DNA from: Rehmannia glutinosa
Taxonomy: Eukaryota > Streptophyta > Magnoliopsida > Lamiales > Orobanchaceae
Assembly: GCA_016081115.2 (NCBI GenBank)
Contig: JABTTQ020001795.1
Location: 744,001 to 808,000, forward strand
Direction of reading: 5' to 3'
Length of the DNA: 64,000 bases
Shown piece after piece: positions 44,461 through 55,013 of the stretch (position 1 is the first letter of the stretch; every line of letters starts with the position of its first letter). A program made the translations under genes and the position numbers. The notes beneath the pieces were generated by a model, which was given only the letters and a program-made list of their open reading frames with translations, had not been told where the DNA came from and made no database searches.

Positions 44461-44480
44461 TGACAACCCCCCAAAACTTA
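44461..44480 (-). other. First polypurine tract of element C
   Basis: TTTTAAGTTTTGGGGGGTTG on the minus strand, about 1.37 kb from the LTR-proximal tract, as in A. Confidence 0.7.
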
Positions 44481-44604
44481 AAATATGCTTCTTCCCGAAA
44501 ATATGATTAATTATCAAAAGAAAAGAGAAATGCGTAAAGAGTATTACCTGGATCATTCCAGTGAAGTCGGGAGCTCGTTCGGCAAATTGAAAACTAGAGG
44601 AGCA

Positions 44605-44655
44605 GATCGCACGGTCGGGTCGTGTGTGTTAACACGCCCGTGTGGGCCAGTCATG
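44605..44655 (-). repeat. Internal dyad words of element C
   Basis: GCACGGTCGGGTCGTGTGTG then AACACGCCCGTGTGGGCC, the same word family as the LTR cluster of C. Confidence 0.7.
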
Positions 44656-44689
44656 TATTTTTTTTAATCCCCGAGGTTTGTCGCGACGC

Positions 44690-44950
44690 CTCTTGGGTTG
44701 CCACCCACAAGTGCTAAGTTTTACGTCTTCAGCTAGACTTCAGATTTCTAACATCACTTTCATTGAACCGTGTCGGTTGAAAATCTTGAGCCTTCATATT
44801 CTGTACCATCCATCAGACGAATGGCGTTGTATTGTTTTCTCAGATTAAGTTTAGTATCGCTTGGGATTTGTCCTTTTGATGTTGGCCTCCCACTGCAGTT
44901 GCGATTTGGGCTACTTGTATCTCCAAAGATTCCAGTCTAGCATTCAACAA
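44690..44950 (-). pseudogene. Gag C-terminus and integrase C-terminus remnants of element C
   Basis: The minus frame from about 44950 reads LNARLESLEIQVAQIATAVG, the same as gag of B. Immediately after, near 44760-44830, a few codons match the last part of integrase. GGTGGCAACCCAAGAGGCG follows at about 44690-44710. A deletion thus joins gag to the end of pol. Confidence 0.7.
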
Positions 44951-45074
44951 AAACGATGTTACAAACAAAGAAGAGAAAAATAAAATAAAAAAAAAAAAAA
45001 AAATATTTACAACAAAAAATGCTTCAATTAAGATTGAACTACTTATTACTATATCTAAGTAGAATCCATCAATA

Positions 45075-45098
45075 CCCGGCGACAACGGCGCCAAAAAC
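45075..45098 (-). other. Primer binding site of element C
   Basis: TTTTTGGCGCCGTTGTCGCC on the minus strand next to the 5' LTR; Athila type. Confidence 0.8.
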
Positions 45099-45103
45099 TT
45101 TTT

Positions 45104-45868
45104 CGCCAAATATATTTGGATCATACAACTGCAAGTGTACAGTGTATTTTATAGAATAATGGAAAACAAGGTCGTATTCCTCAAGGATTGATATGTGAAA
45201 CACTTAGGCTATAGTAACATCGCATTCCAATTTTATTGAAGCGATCGAATAATCCAATTTTATTAAAATCAAAAATAACAAGACAAATAAATAAATTTGC
45301 GAACCCCACAAGTATTTTCAACAACTACGGGAGCAACCTTAGGCACATAATCTTAACATGTTTCTTCAATATTAAATCCAATTAAAGTTTCAAAACCAAT
45401 TCATGCAATTCTATGGGTTTAATTCCTAAGATAGTTTATTCCCCCTCCCGGACGGCGCATAAATAGTAGATTAATAACAATTGTAGGTCTCCCGACTCGA
45501 TACAACTATTATCAACTCCCAGAAGTATGAATTGAATGACTCCCCACAAACAGTTGTAGGTCTCCCGACTCGATACAACCATTTATGTCTGAATTCGATT
45601 TCCGTCTTTGTTAGAACTCCTTTTCCAAATTTTGCACTAACAAATATGACATGCAAATTATTGGCCAAATAAAATGCAATTAAGAGTAAGCAATCGAATT
45701 CATAAAATAGAAAACATGAATCATTTAAGCAAATAATTAATCAATATTTAACATGAATCCACAGTTTTGATTATACCCATAAGATCCGAAAGATCAGCAA
45801 TACATTGATAACAAATTCATAGACAAATTCGAAATCAATATTATGACATCGTTTAAGCACAGATAAGA
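45104..45868 (-). repeat. 5' LTR of element C, part 1
   Basis: Aligns with 41461-42225 at high identity. The terminal TG is changed to CG. Interrupted by the solo LTR at 45869. Confidence 0.85.
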
Positions 45869-47433
45869 TGTTGGGAAATTTATTGTTTAGATTTTGATGA
45901 ATGCCATGTAAAACTTAAACTAGAAAGTTGGCACCCCATTTTCCTTGTAATTTGTATTGTAATAGATAGGGTTGAATGAGCTGAGTCAAGTCAGCTATGC
46001 CTGGATATACAAGAAGTCAACTGAAGACTAAAGTGAAGACTCCGTTGTAGAGCAGCTGAGTATGGAAAGGAAGAAATGTCAAGAACTCGACCGAAGGAGT
46101 ATCGGCTGTGAAACAGCTGTGTGAAGAGTCAGTCAAGTCAACTCAAGAAGCCAAGTCTCAAGTTGAAGTGGCAGATGAGTCATCCATTGATTGGAAGCTA
46201 ACTCAGAGTCACCTGGAGAATAAAAGACTGCAGTCAAGTCAAGACAACTGAACGAGATCCGTTGATGAAAGTCAAGAATGTTACTCAGAATAGTAACATG
46301 TTAAAGTTGTCAGAGATAAAGTGTTAGTTCCAGTTGTGTGCTTTTGCACAAACCAATGGGAAACATTGCACCAAATGTCAGATATGTTGCAATGCTGCAA
46401 GACATTAAATACGAGGAAATGTCAACATCAAGGACTGCAACAAGACAAGCCGCGAACACAAGTGACTTTTGAAAATCAGCCTATCTCTTCAACGGGCAGA
46501 TTTTTAAAAGTTCACTATAAAAGGCTGAGAAAAGGTTACCTGAACCACGAACGAGTAAGCAATATTCAAATTGTAACCTGCAAAATATTCTCAAGTTATT
46601 CAAGCAAAATCCTCAAGCCTAAATCTCGAAGGAAATCGATCCAACACCAAGCTGTGAAGGAAAGACAACTTCAAACCGTTGAAGATGAAACTTTTGAAGA
46701 ATCAAAAAGGGGTCTACTTTCCAAGGAGGATTGTAGGAAGGTTCAAGTTCGAACCAATCTCAAGTTATTGAAGGGCTTCGTGATCAAATCCAAGAAGCTT
46801 GAGAAAAAGTGAGTCAAGTAGCAAGCGGTTGCTTGCCCTGTGAAGAAGCTCGAGCCGGACGAGAAGCCAGTTGTGTGACCAAGGCATCTTTAGACTGAGT
46901 CCAAGGAGCAAGTCAGCTGCGTGATCAAGACTTGTCTCTAGACTGATAATCACTTTACAAACTTATCATTACTTAGTGGATTCCTCCAGGAGTTGGAGAA
47001 GAGAGAGTAGAAGAATTACCCCATCTTCGAACCTCTATAAAATTTACTTGTGTCATTTACATTTCAAAGATATTTACATTCATGCACACATATTTTATAT
47101 CTCACGATAATTTTCTATCCAACTGGATAAATTACTAAGTGCTAAAATCAAGTGTTAAAACAAAGTTAAATCAAATTCAAGGGTGTTAAGTCTTCCGCTG
47201 AAAAACTTATCATAGCCAAGTTAAGGTTTAGACTAAACAGGTGAGTTATTCTATCAACAACTCTATCGAGTCTGTTGAGTGGCTAACTCTGCTGATTAAC
47301 TAACTTAGTTGTCCCTCAAGGACTTAGTTGTGTATTAAATCTCTAATAATTTTAAAAGGACTAAAATCAAAAAGTTGGCAAGGTTTATTCAACCCCCCCT
47401 TCTAAACCTTACTTACACCCCTTGGTACCTACA
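45869..47433 (+). mobile_element. Solo copia LTR (family of element I)
   Basis: Begins TGTTGGGAAATTTATTG and ends GGTACCTACA. It is flanked by TAAGA (45864-45868) and CAAGA (47434-47438). The intact sister LTR at 42220 has CAAGA, so this is a 5-bp TSD with one change. No internal region is present, which is the product of LTR-LTR recombination. It resembles 61986-63486. TATAAAA at 46516-46522 is the likely promoter box. A 163-codon ORF that spans this TATA box is not taken as a gene. Confidence 0.88.
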
Positions 47434-47438
47434 CAAGA

Positions 47439-48126
47439 GATCTAGACATAGAAAGAAAACCCCTTCTTGTCAGGATGGATTCCCCTCCTAAGCCTTCGAA
47501 GCTCTTGTGCTCCCGTAGATGCAAAAGGCCTTGTGGTATTCTTTGTGACCTAGCCCTCCTCTCTCAGAAGACTTCGAATCTTGTGTTCCTGTGTAATTTG
47601 ATGTGTTGTGTTGTGTATGAAGTGATTTGGATGATCAAATTTCGTGCAAGTCTTGGGTCCCTTTTATAGATGCTTGGAGAGGTCATTTGTAGAGTTGGAA
47701 CGGGAAAAGGACTCCAAAAAACACGTGGAAGAGACCCATATGGCCTAGTCGTGTGGTCTCACACGGCCGTGTGGGTTTTGTGCTGCCCAACACAACACGC
47801 CCATCTGGGCCCCACACGGTCCGGTCGTGCGGCTTAGTTCCGTCCCCTTGTTCTTTCATTTTTCACACGGTTGTGTCATTTTTCACACGGTTGTGTCACA
47901 TGGCCATCCCACACGCCCGTGTGGTATCACAAAGACGGACCGTGCAATTGGTTTTTTTCTCGCTGAACCCGCTGAAGCACCTCACATGGCCGTGTGGCTG
48001 TTCACACGATCGTGTGACTTGTAAAACATCCAAATTTGCTCCTGGGTATGCATGAAAGTTGTAGCCCTTTCTCTTAACTTTCCATAGCCACTTGAATCAT
48101 CTCAATATCAATTTTGTAGAGAAAGT
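47439..48126 (-). repeat. 5' LTR of element C, part 2 (truncated)
   Basis: Continues the LTR from AGATCTAGACATAG and matches 42226-42810. TATA box at 47662-47668 and dyad cluster at 47745-48020. After about 48046 it changes to a module (GAAAGTTGTAGCCC) also found in the LTR of D, so the last 280 bases are lost or replaced. Confidence 0.8.
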
Positions 48127-49083
48127 TGATGTGAACCGTAGCAACAACGTGCATATGACCCAAACAAAGATATGTTGTTAACCCATGATCTTCACTAGTT
48201 TGGTCAAAATTGGACGAAACCTCGACCCGTTGCTTAGAAAAGCAAGAATCTTGGTATGCGTAGACGCCACAAACGAATGTGTAAGTTCGCTTGATGAGTC
48301 GGTAATCGCAACGAGATGAATAATCTTGAAGCTCTTGTAAAAACTCAAAGGGCGGAAGAGAAAAATCTCAATTTAATATTCAATATCAAAGTTATTGTGA
48401 AAAATAAACAAGTGTTTACCTTATATAGGCGACTCAAAACAAATCATAAACCAACTAGGAAACAACCAAAAAATCAAAAAAGGAAACAAAAATATCATAA
48501 AAACCCTAAAATGCGCCCGCGGACACGGCCGTGTCATTGAGCACGGCCAGGCCGTGTTCCTTGCTATTTGGGAGCTTAAAAATATGTAGACGAGAACGGC
48601 TGTGCTTGTGGACACGGCCATGCCGTGTGTTTGAACATTGGCAGGTCGTGTTAGCCTCTGTTTCGTCCGTTTAGGTCCGAATTAGCTCCTGGAGTCTTCA
48701 TAAAAGTTGTAGCCCTTTCTCTACACTATCCATAGCATCTTGAATCAGCTCAACCAATTTTGTAGAGACAGTTATGGCGAAAATACTAAACCCTGCCAGT
48801 GCTGAAATCTGTTGACGCGCTTGGACGTTTTTGAATGCAACCTCTTGTTGTTCGATCACCAATGATTCCTTTCGACCCATGATTAACTAACATGACTCTA
48901 GATTCAATATAATTGGCCTCTAACATCAACTTGGCCACTCAAATGACTCAAAACAACAAAAATAAATACCTAATCTATGATAAACAAATACAAGAACTCA
49001 AGAACTCAATTACATAGTTGTAAAGAACTCGAGATAGCTTGCATTTGGTATTTCCCGGATCCTTCGTAGATGGATTCTCATCA
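48127..49083 (-). repeat. 3' LTR of element D (957 bp)
   Basis: TGATGTGAACCGTAGC to GATTCTCATCA. TATATAA on the minus strand at 48421-48427, with dyad words (GGACACGGCCGTGTC and relatives) at 48515-48660 upstream of it. Confidence 0.87.
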
Positions 49084-49589
49084 TTACCCTCCTCTTAAAA
49101 GGGATTCATCCTCGAATCCAAACGTTGGACCCCAAAGGTTGAATGATCATGTCATTCCACCCGGATCAAATGTTAAACGACATGCACATGCATCCAGTTC
49201 CTCAAATCCCTGAACATGAGAAATAATAGAACTAGACAAAATATTATTAGGTATGTTAGCATTCAAACACTCATGCCTAGTGTCCCTCATTTTAATCATA
49301 ATCACAAATTTCTCTCTTATTTTACCTCATTGGCCTTCCTCCCCATATTTTTGGCCCACTCAAAATTTATACTCTCCTTTTTCTTAGCCATCTCTCGAAT
49401 CTCGTAACTACCCTTGGTCAAACTCTCAAGCTCTCTATTTTTATGTTCACTCAAGCTCTCATTTTTCTCGGCTTTTATTTCATTCTTTTGCTCACTTGCC
49501 GAACACTCTTTTTTTTTTTACTCACAAACTCGCATCCTCACATGATCATTATAGATTTATGTAGGTGTAAGAGATGAAAGTATAAACTT

Positions 49590-50423
49590 TCTCCGCTCAT
49601 GCTAAACAGTATAGCAATTAGTGTATTCATCATGCACAACTCGCCTATCAAGCTGCCATGGCCTACCGAACAAAATATGACAAGCCCGCATTGGCACCAC
49701 ATCATATAATATATCATCCTTATAACCCCCAATCTGAATAGACACTAACATTCTTTTATTAATTCGTACCTCACCACGATCATTAAACCATTGTAGGGTA
49801 TACATCTCTGGATGTTCAAGTGTAGCAACCTCTAATTTCTCCACCAATTTCGCACCAGCCACGTTTGTGCAACTACCTCCATCAATGATCATACTACACA
49901 CATTATCCTTAATGAAGCATCTAGTGTGAAAAATATTTTCTCGCAGCTCATGATCAACTAACTTTTGCTCAATATTCAAAATTATACGTGACACTAGTGA
50001 TAACACATTTCCCTTCACAGGCTTAACTACCTCCAGAACCTCTTCCAACTTCGGCATATCACTATAATCCAGCTCATCCTCACCTTCAGACTCTACATCA
50101 CCATTAGCCCGAATCACCATCACTCTTCTATTCGGACATTCACTAGCTCTATGACCCCTCCCATGATATTTAAAATACTCAATGTCTCTAGTGCGTGAAG
50201 TAGAAGGATCAAATTTACCTGATGGTTTTGCATCGTCCGAGTCTGTCTTGGGGTGGTTGTGAAAAACGTGTGTCATCCATCGTAGGCGTATTCGAAGCCC
50301 AAGTACTGGTGCTAGTGTTGGGATTTTACCGTGTAAAACCCCTCCTCTTGAGTTGCTGCTCAATTTTGACCGCCATGTGCACCATCTCCTCAAGATCAAC
50401 ACAATGATGTCAGTCGACGGCAT
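49590..50423 (-). pseudogene. Gag C-terminus and aspartic protease of element D
   Basis: A 273-codon open frame. It holds a CCHC-like knuckle with the first cysteine lost (YFKYHGRGHRASECPNRR). The protease follows: MIIDGGSCTNVAGAKLVEKL contains the D-G motif, and ILFGRPWQLDRRVVHD the second conserved block. The zinc knuckle has lost its second cysteine too (YFKYH for CxxC), so RNA binding would be impaired. Confidence 0.85.
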
Positions 50424-51139
50424 CTGCTATATGAGTATTCAATTCCGCGATAAATCTCACCATAGTAACCTCCTGATCCTCCTCGATATCAGCCCACGCT
50501 ATCAGCATCTCCATCTCTATATGATAATCCTCTATGCTCTTCGACCATTTTGTCAACCTCTGCAACCTTTGATAGACGCCCCGGTAATAATGATTTTGTA
50601 CAAAACGACGTCTCATCAAACTTCTCATCTCCTCCAATGTGGAAACGTGCCGCTCGCCGCTTCTCCTCATCGAGACCATCAATTTATCCCACCAAATACT
50701 TGCATAATCCGAGAACTCAGTTGATGCCAATTTCACCTTTTTCAATTCGGAATAATTTTGGCAATCAAATATATTCTCAATTTTCCTCTCCCAATCCAGA
50801 TAGGCGTCCGGATCACTCTTTCCCTAGAATGATGGGATTTGCATTTTGATATTACTCAAATTGCCATCCGCGTCCCCTATCACCCCTATTTCCGCGCCGA
50901 ACGATGCCCGTATTGTAAATTTGCATCCTTTCGGTATCACAATCATCTATCTCATCCGCCCATTCCTCCAATTCGAACCTCCTAGGCCTCCGCACCCTAG
51001 TACCAAGCTCCTCTATTTTCGGCGCCTCCCTAGAATCCCCTAACATCTCGATCATCACTTTATTTATGAGACTTGTAAGTGCCTCCATATCTAACTTATT
51101 ACCTAAATCCAATGGTTGTTGGTTTTCCTCAGACATGAT
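50410..51139 (-). pseudogene. gag: Gag N-terminal and capsid region of element D
   Basis: The first ATG on the minus strand is at 51137-51139 (MSEENQQPLDLGNKLDMEAL). The Retrotrans_gag core is in 50745-50410: LASTEFSDYASIWWDKLMVS, RRRFVQNHYYRGVYQRLQRL and SIEDYHIEMEMLIAWADI. A stop near 50850 and frameshifts near 50760 and 50400 break it. Confidence 0.85.
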
Positions 51140-51419
51140 GTATGAACAAGTGAAATAATACCAACAACAATACCAAAAAAAACCAATCTCACGCTCCCAA
51201 CAAATCACGAAATCAACTCCCTCGTTTTTGTTTTTTTTGAATTTTGATTTTTTTATGCACGCGGATTACGATTTTTTTACCCGCTGATTTTTCTGTGCAA
51301 ATTTTGATTTTTTTTGCACCCTTGAAGAACTAGGGTTTATAAGAAAATCTGGAAAAAAAACAAAAGATAAAAGAAAACAAGGATAGATTTAACCTTGCTA
51401 GATGGCTCTGATTACCAAC

Positions 51420-52017
51420 TGATGTGAACCATAGCAACAATGTGCATACGACCCAAACAACAATATGTTGCTAACCCAAGATCTTCACTAGTTCAGTTAA
51501 AATTGGTAAAAACCTCGACCCGTTGCTTTGAAAAGCAAGAACCTTGGTACGCGTAGACGTCACAAACGAATGTGTAAGTTCTCTTGATAAGTCAGTAATC
51601 GCAATAAGATGAACAATCTTGAAGCTCTTGGAAAAACCCAAAGGGTTGAAGAGAAAAATCCCAATTCAATATTCAATATCAAAGTTATTGTGAAAAATAA
51701 ACAAGTGTTTGCCTTATATAGGCGACTCAAAACCAACCCTAAACCAACTAGAAAACAACTTCAAAATCGAAAAAGGAAACAAAAACAGCATAAAAATCCT
51801 AAAATGCGCCCACGGACACGGCCATGCCGTGTTCCCTGCTGTTTCAGAGCTTAAAAATATGTAGGCGACCACGGCCATGTGTTTGAACACTGGCAGGCCG
51901 TATTAGCCTATGTTTTTTCCGTTTGATTCCGAATTAGCTACTGGAGTCTTCATGAAAGTTGTAGCCCTTTCTCTTAGCTTTCCATAGCATCTTGAATCAG
52001 CTCAATATCAATTTTAT
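51420..52017 (-). repeat. 5' LTR of element D (truncated)
   Basis: TGATGTGAACCATAGC onward matches 48127-48775 with some deletions and then ends where B-family LTR begins. TATATAA at 51714-51720 on the minus strand. Confidence 0.83.
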
Positions 52018-52500
52018 CGAGTCGGGAGGCTTTCGATGTTGTGGGGTTTTACTTTAATTCTCTATGCTTTTGAGAGTTGATATTGATTGTTGAGTAGGGA
52101 TACTAGTAATTCAGTATTGATCTACGGTTTGTGTGCTTCGGGAGAAGGAATAAACTACATTAGGAATTAAATCCATAGATACACGGAAACTGGTTTTTGT
52201 GAAATAATATTTAGAATTAATATTGATGAAACATGTTAAGATCATAGTCCTAGGATTGCTTTTGTGATTGATTGAATTTCGGGAAGTTTGACGATTTACA
52301 ATAATTAGATATTTCAGTTTAATAATTTCAAGGGTTAATTAGATACACTTTTTGTTTTACAATCGCTTGAATAAAATTGGACTACGAGATTTGCTATACT
52401 TTATGTGCTTCAAATCAATCCCTGCGGAATACGACCTAGCTTGACACAATCTATAAACTATGATGTACACTTGCGGTTTAACGTAAAAAAAATTAGCGAT
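52018..52500 (+). repeat. Athila LTR remnant of the B family (3' half)
   Basis: Matches 28806-29229 plus 36927-36981 and therefore shows the uninterrupted sequence at the G target site. It could be the missing end of the B 3' LTR that was separated from 41460 by elements C and D. In that case about 230 bases were lost at the junction. Confidence 0.8.
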
Positions 52501-52559
52501 CAGTCATATCATCAGACACATAGTTAACAACATAATTAACAGAATAAGGCACATTAGAT

Positions 52560-52990
52560 TCACATTTAGCATGTAAAACATACATGTTTCTAAATTTAGC
52601 AGCTTTAGCAACAATAATGATAGTGCCCTTTAGAATTTCATGACCCCATTTCCCCATCTTCCCTCAAGCCAATCAGTTTCAAGAGATGCACAAGATATCA
52701 AATTGTTACTCAAGCAAGGAACATGTCTAACATCTTTCAGAATTAACACACAACTAGTATCAAATCTAAGGCAAACATCACCAATACCAAAAACTTTGCA
52801 TATTTTTTTCATTTTCCATAGACTCAGAACCATGCATCACCTTAGTGTAATTCACAAACATGTATCTGTACGGTGTCATGTGAATAGTACATGCTGAATC
52901 AACTAACCACTCAAGTTCATATTTAGCATGCATAGAAACAGAGTTTACAGAATCATCACATGACTCTACAATTATAAATACATCACCCAT
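52560..52990 (-). pseudogene. pol: Protease and pre-integrase of element E
   Basis: The minus frames read YELEWLVDSACTIHMTPYRY (protease active site in a DSA context), then IGDVCLRF, VLILKDVRHVPCLSNNLISC and GRWGNGVMK, the start of the GAG-pre-integrase region. It is broken by one frameshift near 52800. Confidence 0.82.
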
Positions 52991-53793
52991 ATTATCACTA
53001 GTAGAAGCAAGGTTAGCCTGTTCATTTTTTTGGTTTTGTTGTTTTTGGTTTTAGTTACCTTTCCTAGGTTTAGGGCATTCTTTAATATAATGACCATGTT
53101 CCCCACAATTGTAATATTTTCTATTATTCCTAGGCCGAAACTTAGACTTATTCTTGCTTTTACCCCTTTTCTTATCATTTTTCTGATTATTAGATATGTT
53201 CTGAGATCAGCCTCTAACATGCATCACTTCATCATTCCCCTGTTTATTCCTTTTGAAGTTTTCAGATCTAATTCTTTACTCTTAAAACCATTCACAAAAA
53301 AGATCTAAAGATATCTGATCCCGAGCATATTTGATAGCAGATTCTACATCACTGTAAGAATCAGGAATAACATTCAACAGAACAATGGGAGAGTAATCAT
53401 CAATATTATTATCACTAATCAACTTAATATCCTGGATAAGTTTTGTGAAAATATCAAGATTCTCATCCATATCTTTTGTCAAGTCCAATTTGAATCTGAA
53501 AAAAATTTCAAGTACGAAAAGTTTTGAAGGCGAAGTAGTATCAGTGTAAAATTCTTCAATTTCTTTCCACAATTCTTTGGCACTTGACAATTTACCAACT
53601 TTTCTAGGCACATAGTCAGATAAGTTTAGAATAATCCAGTTTTGAGCTCTTTGGTAGCTTTCTCACCATATTTTCCTTCAACATATTTAAAACACTTTTG
53701 TTGAATTAAAATCCCTTTCATTTTTTGTTGCCAAACAGAAAAATCAGATTTTCCATTAAAGGGTTTCATATTATATCCAGAAGCAATATCCAT
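52990..53793 (-). pseudogene. gag: Copia gag of element E (broken)
   Basis: ATG at 53791-53793 opens MDIASGYNMKPFNGKSDFS, followed by VWQQKMKGILIQQKCFKYV, a UBN2-type start. The middle (53611-53282) is open: SAKELWKEIEEFYTDTTS, then DENLDIFTKLIQDIKLIS and LLNVIPDSYSDVESAIKY. The zinc knuckle YYNCGEHGHYIKEC lies near 53080-53120. Two frameshifts. Confidence 0.87.
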
Positions 53794-54264
53794 AATTCAA
53801 GAAACACAGAGTATTCACAGAAAACAATGGCATTCAATCAAGATATACACAAAGATATCACAAGATCAACATATATCACCAAGGAACAACATATATAGTA
53901 AGAAGAAAAAAGAAGCCAACAAGAAAAGACCACAAGAATATACAACACACAAGTAGTATATCAAGAGATCGAAGCACAACAACAAGAAAATAAAAGGAAT
54001 GCCGTAAAACTCGAATTAGATCCCCTTGCACCCCAGGGTTCCACCGCACTCGTAGGATGCAGTGGTCGAGTGGGGCTTGTATGCTTAGAGTTTCTTCTTC
54101 AAGTTGAGAGATAGATACTGAGAAAGAGAAATGGATAAAAAAGAATTACCACCAAATGCTAAGTTCGGGTTTTTCTCCACGTAATCAGATCACCACTGAG
54201 CCAAGATCACCAACAACCATCCAAGAATCAGAAGCACCAACCCACCTCGGTGCTCTTATACCAC

Positions 54265-55013
54265 TGTTGGGTATCTATCCACCTTGTAGATATACAAATC
54301 AAATATTAAAGACTCGAGAAAATTCTATTAATACCAATATACTCTAGGACTCAACTGAAATTAAAGTACAAGAAATAAAGAAATAACAAGTATAAGGAAG
54401 GGAAGAACATAAGCTCGATATTAAAATAATCGGCTTAGGACTGGTATTTTCCCAAACGCTGGTCACCACAATCAAACCCAAAGAGCACTACATGGAGCCA
54501 CAAGAGCCTCACCAACACAAGCCTCAAAGAACCCAAATGGTAGCAACCGCATTAACCCTAGAAAACCCTAACACTCACCCCAAAATCCTAGAGAAAACAA
54601 AGTGAATATTCACAAAGAAGATGGACAATATTTGGAAACCTCGAATCTCACACACAAATCCAAAATATCACAGAGAAATCCACATAAAGTGTGAACTTTT
54701 GAGAGAGAGAGTCACACAGAGAGAGCAAAGAATCGATAGAGATGAGAGAGAAATTTAGAAGTTCGAGAATGAAACTAGGGTTGGGGGAATGGTTTTAATA
54801 GAGCGAATGGACGAGCAGATCAACCAAGAAGAATGAATTGCCATGATTAGATAGATAGAATCAGCAGACATTACAATCAGATCTCGCAATCCGAGTCCAT
54901 GACCCGAGTTACAAATATGGGTTAAGGAACATATGGGCTGATTACTAGTGGACTGCATCTTGTGGGCCAATTATCAAATACACCAAAGAAGCTAAATGGG
55001 CCAATTTTTAACA
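54265..55013 (-). repeat. 5' LTR of element E (749 bp)
   Basis: Plus-strand termini TGTTGGGTATCTATCC and TTTTTAACA form TG..CA. No second copy lies in the window. Confidence 0.75.

Larger units (their letters stand above)
41461..48126 (-). mobile_element. Element C: Athila-derived non-autonomous element, minus strand
   Basis: The 3' LTR is 41461-43092. The internal region 43093-45103 is only about 2 kb. The 5' LTR is 45104-45868 and 47439 to about 48050. The internal part has a PBS of type TTTTTGGCGCCGTTGTCGCC (45075-45098, minus), about 45 codons of gag C-terminus and the last codons of integrase. It also has the GGCAACCC motif and long 3' untranslated DNA. It therefore lacks nearly all genes. 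The 5' LTR is interrupted by a solo copia LTR and truncated where element D begins. Confidence 0.85.
48127..52017 (-). mobile_element. Element D: Ty3 element with gag and protease only, minus strand
   Basis: The 3' LTR is 48127-49083 and the 5' LTR 51420 to about 52017 (truncated). PBS-like TTGGTAATCAGAGCC adjoins the 5' LTR (51405-51419, minus). The purine tract AAGAGGAGGGTAA adjoins the 3' LTR. The internal region is 2.3 kb and encodes gag and an aspartic protease, with no RT, RNase H or integrase. It would need enzymes from another element. Confidence 0.87.
52501..55013 (-). mobile_element. Element E: copia retrotransposon, 5' half, minus strand
   Basis: The 5' LTR is 54265-55013. PBS GTGGTATAAGAGC lies next to it (54252-54264, minus). 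Gag, zinc knuckle, protease and pre-integrase follow leftwards, and the element is cut at 52501. RT, RNase H and the 3' LTR are missing. Confidence 0.88.

Noticed and set aside
46321..46812. 163-codon ORF in the solo LTR
   Set aside because: It spans the TATA box (46516) and part of it matches the I LTR only because the LTRs are related. No domain seen.
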